Source of the DNA: Bombyx mori
Taxonomy: Eukaryota; Arthropoda; Insecta; Lepidoptera; Bombycidae
Length of the DNA stretch: 64,000 nt
Assembly: GCF_030269925.1 (NCBI RefSeq)
Contig: NC_085107.1
Location: 3,782,001-3,846,000, forward strand
Direction of reading: 5' to 3'
Below the pieces are notes generated by a model. That model ran no database searches, had not been told where the DNA came from, and saw only the letters and a list, made by a program, of their open reading frames with translations. The first letter of the stretch is position 1. Every line of letters starts with the position of its first letter. This document shows, piece after piece, positions 54,301 to 64,000 of this stretch. The position numbers were made by a program, and so were the translations under genes.

Positions 54301-56545
54301 ACGAAAATAGGATGTTTTTATTAATTTTAAATCACTATTCCCACTTATATCCAATTCAATATGCAACGTATAAGGTTTTATTTCGAGAAAGAATATCGCG
54401 TCTCAGTTTGCAATTGTCTAGTTCGTGGGATTTGTGATTCATAGACAAATTATTTAAATAAATCCAATTGTAGCGATGGTCGTATAGACATTTTAATACA
54501 ACTGTACCTACTACAATCATTGCTTCTACTGTATTATCCCATTAAATTGGAAATGGTCAACTGAACTAGTTGAACATATGAACAACCGACATTATGGCTC
54601 TAATATCGAGATTTACCCTAAAAATATTAACAGGTAAAATTACCAAAACGAAATTTGCGATTGTAAGCACAATAAGCCTGTTGAATGCTTATGTAACTTT
54701 AATCCAATTTAATAAAATTCTACACGTGCTTTTCGACAAAAACGGTTTTCTAAATTTTTGAAGATTCATGTACATATAAAACAAAACTATTTAGTGCTGG
54801 TTATCATATTATACTTATGAGTCAAGTTACAATACCGAGGTGCACTAATTGATGACGGTAGCATTGCGTTATTCGATCTAGATGTAATCAGATCGTACTC
54901 TACATATTAATGCAGGCTTTTTGCATGCCTAAAAATTTTAGGTATTATCAAGAATAATAATATTAGAACCCTTTGTGTAACCAAAAAGTTATTGGAATTT
55001 CGAGATTTTTTTTTTTTGTATTGCCCTTGTAGGCAGACAGCATACGGCTCACCTGATGGTGAGTAGTTACCGTCGCCCATGGACTTCAGCAATGCCAGGG
55101 GCAGATACAGCCAGGGCCTTTCTTTCTTTTCTTGTGTTAAAAATGTGAGAAAATTAATCAAAAGAACATGATTATTTGTATAAGTTTTTTTTTTAAAACA
55201 GATCAAAAGGCCATTTCACCCTTTTTTTTTATTGCTTAGATGGGTGGACGAGCTCACAGCCCACCTGGTGTTAAGTGGTTACTGGAGCCCATCGACATCT
55301 ACAACGTAAATGCGCCACCCACCTTGAGATAAAGTTCTAAGATCTCAGTATAGTTACAACGGCTGCCCCACCCTTCAAACCGAAACGCATTACTGCTTCA
55401 CGGCAGAAATAGGCAGGGCAGGTAACCTACCCGCGCGGACTCACAAGATGTCCTACCACCATAACATAAATATGTTCACTATAAGGTTAAGTGTCTTGCT
55501 GTCATATTATTTTTCCATAATTTTTCATAGTTTTCTACCATCAATTTTCTTCAGGACAAATCACAATGCATCTATTATATTTTATTTACTTTTTATGTTA
55601 ATTTATGCTTTAATTGTAGCATTTTTTGTTTTCAAGTTATCTTTTTGAAATAAATAATATTCATCTGATACAAGTAATGAATATCGCTACAGCTTGTTTA
55701 TTGGAAAATTCTTACCATGTACAAGATATCCACTGTATATTTATAAATGCTTACCACCAAATAGGAGAGAACTTGTTTCGGCAATAGATCCATGACGAAA
55801 CCGAACACAGAAGCAAAGTATGAAGCAACCATTACGGGAATAATTGGAAGGTTCAGCATGTTCTTATATTTGAGAACAAAGTAGAACATTACGTAGACTT
55901 GGAAAAGTATGATAGGGTACTCCATATAGGTCATGATGTTATACTTGTTTGTATAATTGTAGAGAGACATTATGGTAAAGCTGAAAGAGAATAACATAAT
56001 AAAAGCATATTATATAATGAATAGAAGCAAATAAACCAGAAGGGATGTCTGACCTCTATCTTTATATGTACACTCAATCATCTTGGCCTTTGTAATTGTG
56101 TCAGGTAGGGTGTGTCATAGAAAAATATTGACTTTAATAATTGCAAATAAGGCCACCCTGTTGACCTAATTAATACCAGAGTGTTTTTCTAGTCTATTTA
56201 TATAACAAAAAAGAGGTAAAATGCATTTTTAATACACAGTGACTTAAAATGCTAAGGTGAGATATTCATCACAAATAATTCAATTTCTTATTATCCTAAA
56301 AAAGAAGTATTAAAAGATTTCAATGCTGAAATCTTAGTTTCAACTTACGACAGTTTAATTTACTATAATAAAAATAATACATACCCAATAATCTCCATAA
56401 GCATGGCCTGAATATATATCCCCTCGGCAGATCTTTTCTCACGTATGGACATAATCTGCGGTACTTTGAGAAATAAAGACGACAGTATAGTCATAGTGCT
56501 GAGTGCGTTAGCAAAGATCTCTATTAAATATGGTACGTCAATCAT
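51347..56545 (-). CDS. SLC66A3: PQ-loop repeat protein, SLC66A3 (PQLC3)-like
   Basis: Coding exons on the minus strand: 56385-56545, 55755-55980, 51976-52096 and 51347-51552 (TAA), with phases 2, 0, 1 consistent, giving 237 residues. The first PQ-loop is LKVPQIMSIREKRSAEGIYI with the PQ pair at residues 29-30. Exon 2 has TYMEYPIILFQVYVMFYFVL, matching the TYLEYPI helix of human SLC66A3. Exon 3 holds the second, degenerate loop (KSGNADAVSLTTW, no PQ). Exon 4 has the last helix, FIISTLLSSGVFFTALHY. It is a multi-pass membrane protein; family members are transporter-like proteins of intracellular membranes with poorly defined substrates. The tail of about 30 polar residues (rich in His, Arg and Gln) is longer than in the human protein. 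It is convergent with the TSR gene. Confidence 0.87.
52147..52350 (+). repeat. Short interspersed repeat, family B, internally deleted
   Basis: ctagccgtactcgcccgctt head and the same tail as 20908 (acatccgtaaaaaccactgt). A segment around the cgcccccgtaactag part of other copies is missing. It lies in an SLC66A3-like intron. Confidence 0.65.
52632..52800 (+). repeat. tRNA-derived SINE fragment
   Basis: A box-like tggtgcaatagttaacg and B box gggttcgattcccac (52684 region). It is followed by a SINE body ending where the Bm1 head begins. No acceptor stem pairing. Confidence 0.65.
52822..53263 (+). repeat. Bm1 SINE, full-length
   Basis: Complete Bm1 in sense: agtcgtggcctaaaggataa head, box B-like region near 52880, body and a caataaaaaa tail. 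It is within the 3.66 kb SLC66A3-like intron between 52097 and 55754. Confidence 0.94.
53985..54230 (+). repeat. Jockey-type LINE 3' end fragment
   Basis: cccactgagtttctcgccgg block and the gagcccgtgagctcacctac segment in sense, ending at an A run near 54225. Confidence 0.7.
55010..55115 (-). repeat. LINE tail fragment
   Basis: T run then gcatacggctcacctgatgg, as at 45958. Confidence 0.65.
55222..55460 (-). repeat. Bm1 SINE, 5'-truncated
   Basis: Reverse Bm1 3' half from the T run at 55222 to tcctaccacca. Confidence 0.92.
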
Positions 56546-56715
56546 TTCTGGAAACAGTGAAATATTAATAACTATTGAGTAATAACAATTAACAAAATTA
56601 ACAAAATAACAAAACAATTAACAAAATAACAATTAATAAGTTACTTTGATCGATTTTCAACGGGTAACACCACTTTTGTACTTGGTGACCTCAATACTTT
56701 CTTTGTTATTTTCTT

Positions 56716-56810
56716 GTGAGATAGGCATATGGTGATGGTGAGTGGTTACTGCTGCTCGTGGACGTTAACCAGACCAGGGGCAGAGCCAAGCTGTTGTCTA
56801 CTGCTAAGGA
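56716..56810 (-). repeat. LINE tail fragment, degenerate
   Basis: gatggtgagtggttactgct with weak continuation to accaggggcagagccaagc. Confidence 0.5.
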
Positions 56811-57214
56811 ACTGATTAGTATTTAATTATCAAATCTTTCCAAAACTCTCCTCCTCCCCTAGTTTTCCAAAGCTCCTGTCTAAGGCTTATAATGATTATA
56901 ATCTTTATGTGTTGCTGGTTTGTGTTGGGTTTACTGGCAATGTAATGCTGGACATACTGTACAAGCTAGGCTATTGAGCCTTGATGCCCAATGGCTCACA
57001 ATAGTGTTGTAGTGTTGTAAGTTCAGCTGATTTTAAAGTTCACATTCATTTTCAATACTGTGTGAGTATAACTGTAGATTAAATTTATTTATTAGCTATT
57101 TTAGCTTTATTTTTTTATTTAGTTATATTTTTGTATAGTTTTATTTAACATTTTTTATATACTTGAGATACATAGATTAGGGATACTTTCAGTGTATTCT
57201 AAAATCAAGATTTG

Positions 57215-57541
57215 AAGTCGTAGTGGCCCAAAGGCTAAGACGACTGGTGCATTTGTGTCAAGCGATGCAATGCTGTTCGAATCTCACAGTCAGGCACCAA
57301 TTTTTCTAATGACATATGTAATTACTGATGGTAGGTACTAACACCTTGCCTATTTCTACCTTGAAGCAGTAATGCGTTTTGGTTTGAAGGGTGGGACAGC
57401 CGTACTGTAAACACTGAGACCTTAGAACTCATGTCTTGAGCTGAGTGGCAGCATTTAAGTTATAGGTTTCTATGGTCTCCAGTTACCATTTAACACCAGC
57501 TGGGCCATGAGCTTGTCCAACCATTAAAAGCTACAAAAAAA
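57215..57541 (+). repeat. Old Bm1 SINE with an internal deletion
   Basis: Head gaagtcgtagtggcccaaag, box B-like tgttcgaatctcacag, then a jump to the body. It is shorter than full-length copies and more diverged. Confidence 0.8.
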
Positions 57542-57976
57542 ACTATTTAATTTTGTTTATCATTAGGGTTAATAGTAATCTTCTGGCAAAATGTACCATG
57601 ACCTGAAACACAGTTATTAGGACTAGTTCTGTACAATTGTTGTATTTATTTTGCTACCATAAATATTTTTTAATACTATAAAAAAAATTTGATTCATAAT
57701 GTTACGAATCACGTTTTTATAGATTTAAAAAAGTATAGGATTACTTAAGGATTTATTAGAGCTTTACTTTTAATATGTTATTCGCGTACATGTAATAACT
57801 GCGCAATCTCGCGCGATTCTGTATTGATTTTGATAGAACATAAAGAACCAGAAAGAAAAATTAAAAAATAGTATTCGGAAACTTTAAATTTAAAATTCTG
57901 GTAGCATATGGTCACTATAATTAGTTAAAGAATTTAAATTTAATATGCCCGAAATGGATTTAAAAAATATACTCAC

Positions 57977-58050
57977 TGCTTTCAAATCAAATTCCAAGTG
58001 CAGCAATTTTCTCAGGACCAGGACCTCCACCGTATTATCAATTGTAGCGC
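57977..58050 (-). other. Candidate 5' non-coding exon of the SLC66A3-like gene
   Basis: A donor GTGAGT reads on the minus strand at 57971-57976, after a stretch without ATG. The next coding exon has an acceptor at 56548 only 2 nt before the start codon, so a spliced upstream UTR exon is expected. The 5' limit is a guess. Confidence 0.3.
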
Positions 58051-59099
58051 CAATCTCGGCTAGTTTAAACGAAGGTCACGATCATTGCGAACATCACAAT
58101 TAATGTCACTAAGTGAGAACGTCTAAAAATTTTCAATTTAAAAAGTTACCATCACTGAAACTCAACATGAAAAAAGCTGGATACAAATATAAGTTTCTAG
58201 TGCTTTATTCAGCATTCATAAAAATTAGTTAATAAATTTATTGGGATTTATGCTCACAATCTCAGCCCGGCTCGCAAAATTTGATTGAACCGTAGATGTC
58301 AAAATTAGCTAATTGACAGGAACGACAGGAAAGCACGGCTGTCGATTACCGACAACTATATTACTTTTTACTCTATGATGTGACTATTACTCAATATTGT
58401 AATACTTAGGTAGTAAAATGAACAAACCCAGCCATAGGTAAATTAGTTGGAAAATGTTCCATATTTCATATTCTGTCAATCTAAATGTAGGTCACTTAAA
58501 TACATCATTGTTTAGCAATTTTACGCACAAACTCTAATTATATTTAATACTCGAGATTTTTTATGACTTCCGAAAGAAAACGGAAGAAACATTGCTTAAT
58601 AAAAAAATAAATGTAACTAATATGATATTTATTCGTAATAGGTATCAGTATGTACACAGTGTAGGTAGTATTTTAGTTTTTACCATAGACTACCTATTCA
58701 CATATGCAGCTAAGTAGGACAGCGAGACCTGCTGGCAACAAAACGAATGTCAAGTGCCTTACATTATTATACGTACACTAGATGTCGTTACTTGTTCCAA
58801 AAATATTGAATATGTTGAAGTGGACGGCTACTATGTAATGTGATTTTCTAATATCAATAAGTCAAATAATGTAGTAGCTATGTTTTATACCAAATTAAAT
58901 GTCTTAGTTGACCAACATAAAAATAAAAGTTATATTAAGCCGTACATACTATTTTCTGTGCAGAATCGATGTGAACGATGTTTTTTTTAATTAATACTCT
59001 ATATTTCACCATTGTTGCAGCTATGCATACGATTACATATAATATGCCAGAAGGAAATCAGAAACAGACACTTTTAAAAAACCTTAGATCCGAACCTGC

Positions 59100-59321
59100 T
59101 CTCGCATTATTATGAAACTGTTACCGGAGCCCATATCAATCAGAATGCCGTCTCCCAGTCATGAGGCTTAAGTCTCCTTTGTTCTGTTTAACTATAACAG
59201 CTATCAAGCCCTTGAAGCTAAAAAGTAAAACTGATTCGCGGCAGAAATACCCAGGGTGGTACTATCTAATTGTGCCGGCTACCACAATACCCCCCACTAC
59301 CAGTAATTATACAAATTATAG
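59100..59321 (-). repeat. Very diverged Bm1-like SINE
   Basis: Faint reverse Bm1 pattern (gttaccggagcccatatcaa, then gcggcagaaatacccagggt). Confidence 0.5.
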
Positions 59322-59369
59322 GTAATTTAGTAACAGGTTTTATTTTTTATTGCACAGTGTCTGGCATTG

Positions 59370-59450
59370 TTGATGTCTATTCGCGACGGTAACCACTCAC
59401 CATTAAGTGGGCCGCAAGCTCGTCTGCCTACAAGGGAAATAAAAAAAAAA
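59370..59450 (+). repeat. LINE tail fragment
   Basis: gcgacggtaaccactcacca to an aataaaaaaa tail. Confidence 0.6.
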
Positions 59451-60001
59451 CTTGAAAAATGGCGGTTTCGAGAAAAACGCGGCAAACATTTTTAGATATT
59501 ATCTCAACAAAACGAGCATATCATACAAAAAATATTAGGTGTATCTAAAAACTCCTAAATGATTCTAAAGTATAATAGTTGCAGTAAAAGTAATCGGAAA
59601 AAAGTATTGATATTTAATATTATTACGTAATTAGAAATATTAAAATAATTCATCTAAATAAGAACATTAAGAAATGTAAACAAGATTCCAAAAAATACTA
59701 GTTTTATGATAAAAACAAATTGTTATATTTGAATAGACGGCGAATAGAAAATGCCACTCGTAACCCAATAATACCAGCACAAAAGCCTTGTTCGAGTAAA
59801 GTATAATAATGTTTACTCAGCTATACATATATCATTTATTTATAAACTTTAATAGAAGCGAGTGCTTTGTAAATTGAAGTCAATATTGAGACAAGAAGAA
59901 GGTTACATTACGGTGTTTTTGTTTAGAATACTTGGTAATCATACGTCCACTTGATCAGTCCCTATTAGTTGGATAGCATCTACGCTCTATTTTTCATAAT
60001 A

Positions 60002-60175
60002 GCCTGTGTGCTTAGTGCGAGATTTTAACGTTCTCGATAGCGTAAAAGTTAACTCAAATTTGTATAGAGTTGGAAAAGCGCTACTATCAGCAAACCTAGG
60101 CAAACGTTCCTACGTTCCAAATTCGAGTTAACTTTTACGTTATCGAGAACGTTAAAAACTCGCTCTAAACACACC
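60002..60175. mobile_element. Foldback (palindromic MITE-like) element
   Basis: Arms of roughly 55-60 bp: gcgagattttaacgttctcg on the left pairs with cgagaacgttaaaaactcgc on the right, continuing through gtaaaagttaactc to caaattt with only a few mismatches. The loop is about 60 bp. No coding content. Confidence 0.8.
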
Positions 60176-60892
60176 GGTATCAAGTGATGACAAAGTAGCA
60201 TTGGAAATGTGTGACTATATAGCGATTTTTATCAGTAACGCGACTGACAACATAAGACGATATAAACTATTGCGGGACCCAATAATCCCCATTAGCAATA
60301 TTCGAGATAATAATGAGGGAAGAAGTTAGATTTGACAATAACACAAGGTGACTTTTACTGTGTATGTTTTATCACTTATGTGGGCAGATATCAGTACCCT
60401 TTCCGGCTTATATTAAAACAGACTACACAAGTAAATCGTTATTTCAATATAAATATTGATAACTTAGGTACCCTGTAAACTAAGTTGAAAAATAATAATA
60501 AGCATAGCCACGTCGGAGAGAACGAGGTACAGCGAGACATTCTGTATGAGTGTAGAAGTATGAAATAAGGATTTAATTTAATTCGCAACACATACATAGT
60601 ATATAGTATTTATTAAACATATAGATATAGAATATTATAGCTTATTAACTTTTGGATTAAGGCCTTGGTTATTAATATTGCGTGTGGTTAGCTACAACCG
60701 TTTTTCGTTAAAATTTGAGATTTTTATTTCAGTTATTATGTAACAAGTGCTTTTTTTTCCTTTGCCGTCAATACATACTTTTACCGTAATGTATAATCTT
60801 CCCCTTTGCCATGAAAACAATCCTCTCTAATTTTAGTTCTAGGCAGACAACAGCCCTATGGAATAACAAAGTTTTATCCTACTTCTATACTT

Positions 60893-61086
60893 ATACTAAT
60901 ATTATAAAGAGGAAAGATTTGTTTGTTTGTTTGTTTCGAATAGGCTCCGAAACTACTGGACCGATTTGAAAAATTCTTTTTCCATTAGAAGCCGACATTG
61001 TCTCTGATGAACATAGGCTACTTTTTTTTTTTTTGTTTCATGTGTGTTTTAATGTTTCCGAAGCGAAGCGAGGGCGGGTCGCTAGT
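60893..61086 (-). repeat. Short interspersed repeat, family A
   Basis: Inverted counterpart of 8702-8935, including the gtttgtttgtttgtttcgaa run and the gcgagggcgggtcgctag end. Confidence 0.7.
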
Positions 61087-61349
61087 AGTTAAATAAAAGC
61101 GTACCAGAATATACCTGAGTGCACTTTAACTACTTAATTAAGTTACATAGAAGTTTCAGTATAGGTACGTTATATAATTCAGAAGCAATATTGCATGTTC
61201 ACGGGAAGCGAGCGCAATGAAATTACTGGGAAACTTATCGGTATATGATGGAACAGCGATGTCATCAGTAATCGTATATGCCTATACTAAACGAAGTGTT
61301 CGTAGAGTATATTTAAAACAGTAAGTTAACGCTAATTATATTAACGTTA

Positions 61350-61705
61350 ACAGGTCGCTCAACCACCCATGGAAAGAGCCATGCACGGAGTTTCTCTCAA
61401 GGATAAAATAATGATAAAGGAATGAGGTTATTCCACAGAGAACTAAAGTCATCGACACAGCTAAAAGAGTCAGCAAGTGGAAATGGGCTGGCCATATATA
61501 CCATAGAACTGACGATCCCTCGAGTAGACAAGTTCTCCAGCGGAGACCGCGCAACGGAAAACGTAACGTGGAACGCCCCCTGGCTAGGTGGTGAGATGAC
61601 CTCCAAAGGGTGGCCGGCAAGAAGTGGATGAAGAGAGATGAAGACTGGTACTGGGAAACGCCTGTCCGGCAGTGGACGCCTGTGGGCTGATGATGATGAG
61701 AATGA
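61350..61705 (+). pseudogene. LINE ORF2 C-terminal fragment (RTE/Proto2-like)
   Basis: In shifting frames: PPMERAMHGVSLKDKI, TKVIDTAKRVSKWKWAGHIY, GKRNVERPLARW and VAGKKWMKR, then a gatgatgatg tail at 61690. These motifs recur at the C-terminus of lepidopteran RTE/Proto2-type LINEs. Several stops and frameshifts make it a fossil. Confidence 0.72.
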
Positions 61706-61799
61706 TGATGACGGTGAGGAAAATGATGATTATGAGAGATAATTATATAATTTTCTTTCTTGAATCTTAAATTTATATATTTTGAATTCAACTTCCAAG

Positions 61800-63239
61800 G
61801 AATACCACTTGAGTTGGTAACACATGTCGTAACGTAACAAATCTATGCTAAACTAAAAAAGGCCGGTGACTATTTGGAATCGACGGTGCTCCTTTCGTCT
61901 TTGCTAATCTCGTACAATACTATAAAATATAATCATTATGTATGTAATCGACATTTGAATTAGGAAATGAAGCACCAAAAAATTACTTATTTGCACGACT
62001 GCTGTAAATCTGGACTGGGACAGGTTGTATTATAAACTGAATAAAAGTCACACCCATCGCGGGTATTCGCTATGCATAACTTAATTATTTGCCAATATCG
62101 GATGGAATTAAAATCATCGTATACGTGCAACAGAAATCAGATTTTTTTTTTTTAATCTAAGTAAGTACAGAATTGTGCCATACTTCGGTTTTATTATAAG
62201 TAGGGTGTGTTGAGTAAGCACTTTGAAAATGAACTCTTGCAATCTTTCATATAGACGGGTCATATAACAAACAATGTATTTAAAATGTTTCTACTGAAGA
62301 ATACCAAATAATTAACCAAAAAGGTGCGTGCGTACAAAGTACACATGCCAGAAACGAAACTTCTTTGGCAATCTAATATTTATATTTACATTAAATTCTC
62401 AGATGATAAATATTAAATTAAAACTCTCCGTGAGTTTTTATCTATATATACCTATATAAAAATGAATTGCTATTCGTTAGTCTCGCTAAAACTCGAGAAC
62501 GGCTGGACCGATTTGGCTAATTTTGATCTTGAATTATTTGTGGAAGTCCAGAGAAGGTTTAAAAGGTAGTAGTTAGTTATATATGAAAATGCTCGGAATT
62601 AAATAAAAATAACAATTTTGGTTTTTTTCTTATGTCTCCCCCGTCGGACGGATTCCTTTTGTTTGTTTTAAGTTTATTTTATACAAAAGTTTAGGTATTT
62701 TATTTAATTTTATCGATTGAGGTACTATGAAGTCTGCCGGGTTAGTTAGTAAATAATAAAAATACCTAACCTTTATTTAAATTTATACAAAATAATTGTA
62801 AATTAATTATTATAGAAATACTATTTTTTTTATTTAAATTTCGTACAGATAATTTATGAAATATTTTTATTTTATATTTTATGAAAAGTAGTTTATTACA
62901 TTCTCAAATGACGAGTGGCAAATTAAAATGCCACATGCTATTTTTAAACATTAAAATGTCCTAACCTTCAAACGAATTAACAAAAAAAATGTAAATTAAC
63001 AATAGGATAACAAATAGATTACTTACTCTGAACTTAGTATAGAACGATTTACAAATTTATCACATAATGTTTATTTATAAATTGAAGTCACTCTGTACAC
63101 GCCGTACCTATACATACTAATGATAATGTAAATAAATAAAAAAGATCTGCATTTAGGTACTGTACAAGACGTTATACGACAGAATTGCCATTTAAAGTTC
63201 CAATATTTAACTGCTAAAAGAATTAGGAGTGGGTGATAT
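61800..63239. other. Intergenic, no gene seen
   Basis: Apart from the 62450 repeat, AT-rich DNA with no supported feature. Confidence 0.45.
62450..62650. repeat. Interspersed repeat with aactcgagaacggctggacc core
   Basis: tgaattgctattcgttagtc, then the ctcgagaacggctggaccga core and a downstream ccccgtcggacggattcc segment. The core resembles those of families A and B (ggctggaacgatttag at 10750). Class unknown. Confidence 0.5.
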
Positions 63240-63500
63240 AAATCGTATATAGATTCAATATCTATATATCGCAGCAATATCGTTGAATCCGATATCGCCC
63301 CGCACGAAATCTATATATCGATATCAGCCGATACACGATATTGCTCGATGTGATGCGCATCGCCATATCGTACCGATTCGTGAATCGAAATCTATATTTC
63401 GATATCAGCCGATACACGATATTGCTCGATGTGATGCGCATCGGCATATCGTACCGATTCGTTAATATCGGCAATATTCGTTTGGTTCGTATCGAATCGG
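63240..63500. repeat. CGATA-rich region with two 81 bp tandem units
   Basis: Units start at 63305 and 63386 with cgaaatctatat and share tcgatatcagccgatacacg then atattgctcgatgtgatgcg; I notice only a few differences. TATCG/CGATA words occur throughout, including at 63270-63300 and 63464-63475. Period 81 is divisible by three, which explains the long but probably meaningless frames on both strands. Confidence 0.85.
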
Positions 63501-63782
63501 CCAGAGTGAGTGAGCGCACGATAGGGATATCATGTGATGAATGAAACAGAAACAGGCATTATCCATACAATTGTAAACCTTATATTTAAGTCCATATGTC
63601 TGTAGATTATTCTTAGCGTATCAGCAGGATACAATTAAGGAAAGAAGTTTCAACTTTCGACCCTAACTTGAATGCAGTATAGCCTATTTGCATCGTTGAA
63701 TTTAATTTCACGCGCTTTGACCTTGAACTAGAATTTTTGGACAAGTGTTTATAAATACTTAAAAGTTTTTTGTGTTTGATTT

Positions 63783-63983
63783 TTAAAGTACACTATTTTT
63801 AGTTGAATCCAAATAATTGAGTTTATTTCTTGTGTTTGTATTAAACTTTTGAAATCTACACTCTTTTGGTATATTTTGTAATTTTAAATTAAGACACAAA
63901 ATACTAAAAACTGAAAATAATGTAGCCAGTCCTAAGCCTGGTAAAAGCATGAAGGAAAGTTTTTTTGATATTTTTATTTTCAT
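63783..63983 (-). CDS. Small open frame with a predicted membrane anchor, doubtful
   Basis: 66 codons on the minus strand: MKIKISKKLS followed by a hydrophobic stretch (FMLLPGLGLATLFSVFSILC), then a polar tail. It looks like a signal anchor and could be the first exon of a gene continuing elsewhere. I see no good donor site and no family, so chance is quite possible. Confidence 0.2.
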   Translation of the reverse strand: MKIKISKKLSFMLLPGLGLATLFSVFSILCLNLKLQNIPKECRFQKFNTNTRNKLNYLDSTKNSVL

Positions 63984-64000
63984 GTTCTTTTTATTACTTT

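Noticed and set aside
63240..63500. CRISPR-like array
   Set aside because: Only two adjacent units with no unique spacers, in a eukaryotic nuclear genome.
63262..63519. Open frames on both strands in the 63.3 kb repeat
   Set aside because: They persist because the 81 bp period keeps frame; the peptide is just the repeat translated twice.

Overview
This is a lepidopteran nuclear window, almost certainly Bombyx (silkworm). It has about a dozen copies of the tRNA-derived Bm1 SINE on both strands, jockey-, RTE- and CR1-type LINE pieces, mariner and Tc1 remnants, AT-rich introns and intergenic DNA, and host genes split by GT-AG introns. There are no operons, and I see no intact structural RNA gene and no CRISPR array. 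Exon structures were built by hand from reading-frame continuity, splice-site motifs and remembered family patterns. Family names rest on recognition, not on a search.

Layout. (1) 78-26006, + strand: the last four coding exons of a stomatin/MEC-2-like band-7 protein; the 5' exons lie outside the window. Its 19.5 kb third visible intron-exon interval (1973-21449) holds a 2,581 bp tandem duplication with a MITE in each unit, an internally deleted mariner, an almost intact 5.15 kb jockey-clade LINE with a 13 bp target-site duplication, and several LINE tails. (2) 26007-30870: intergenic, with Bm1 copies and an RTE tail. (3) 30871-35355, - strand: a six-exon gene for a 786-residue protein with Cys-rich pairs near the N-terminus and a FAM194/ERICH6-like C-terminal region. 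(4) 35.4-41.1 kb: repeat-rich, including a truncated jockey copy with an inverted 5' end joined to a Bm1, a tRNA-derived SINE and a Tc1 remnant. (5) 41182-45024, + strand: LETMD1-like mitochondrial membrane protein, four exons, 358 residues. (6) 46770-50075, + strand: one uninterrupted 1,101-codon frame for a membrane protein with four thrombospondin type 1 repeats, two LamG-like segments, an Ig-like domain and one transmembrane helix. (7) 51347-56545, - strand: an SLC66A3 (PQLC3)-like PQ-loop protein, four coding exons, convergent with gene 6. (8) 56.6-64 kb: no convincing gene; LINE tails, a 170 bp foldback element at 60.0-60.2 kb and an 81 bp CGATA-rich tandem repeat at 63.3 kb.

The host genes have no obvious shared pathway: membrane scaffold or channel regulator, a FAM194-like protein, mitochondrial membrane, adhesion/receptor-like surface protein and PQ-loop transporter-like protein. 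The unusual content is mainly in the mobile DNA and in the two repeat structures that known families do not explain: the 2.58 kb tandem pair and the 63.3 kb CGATA repeat.
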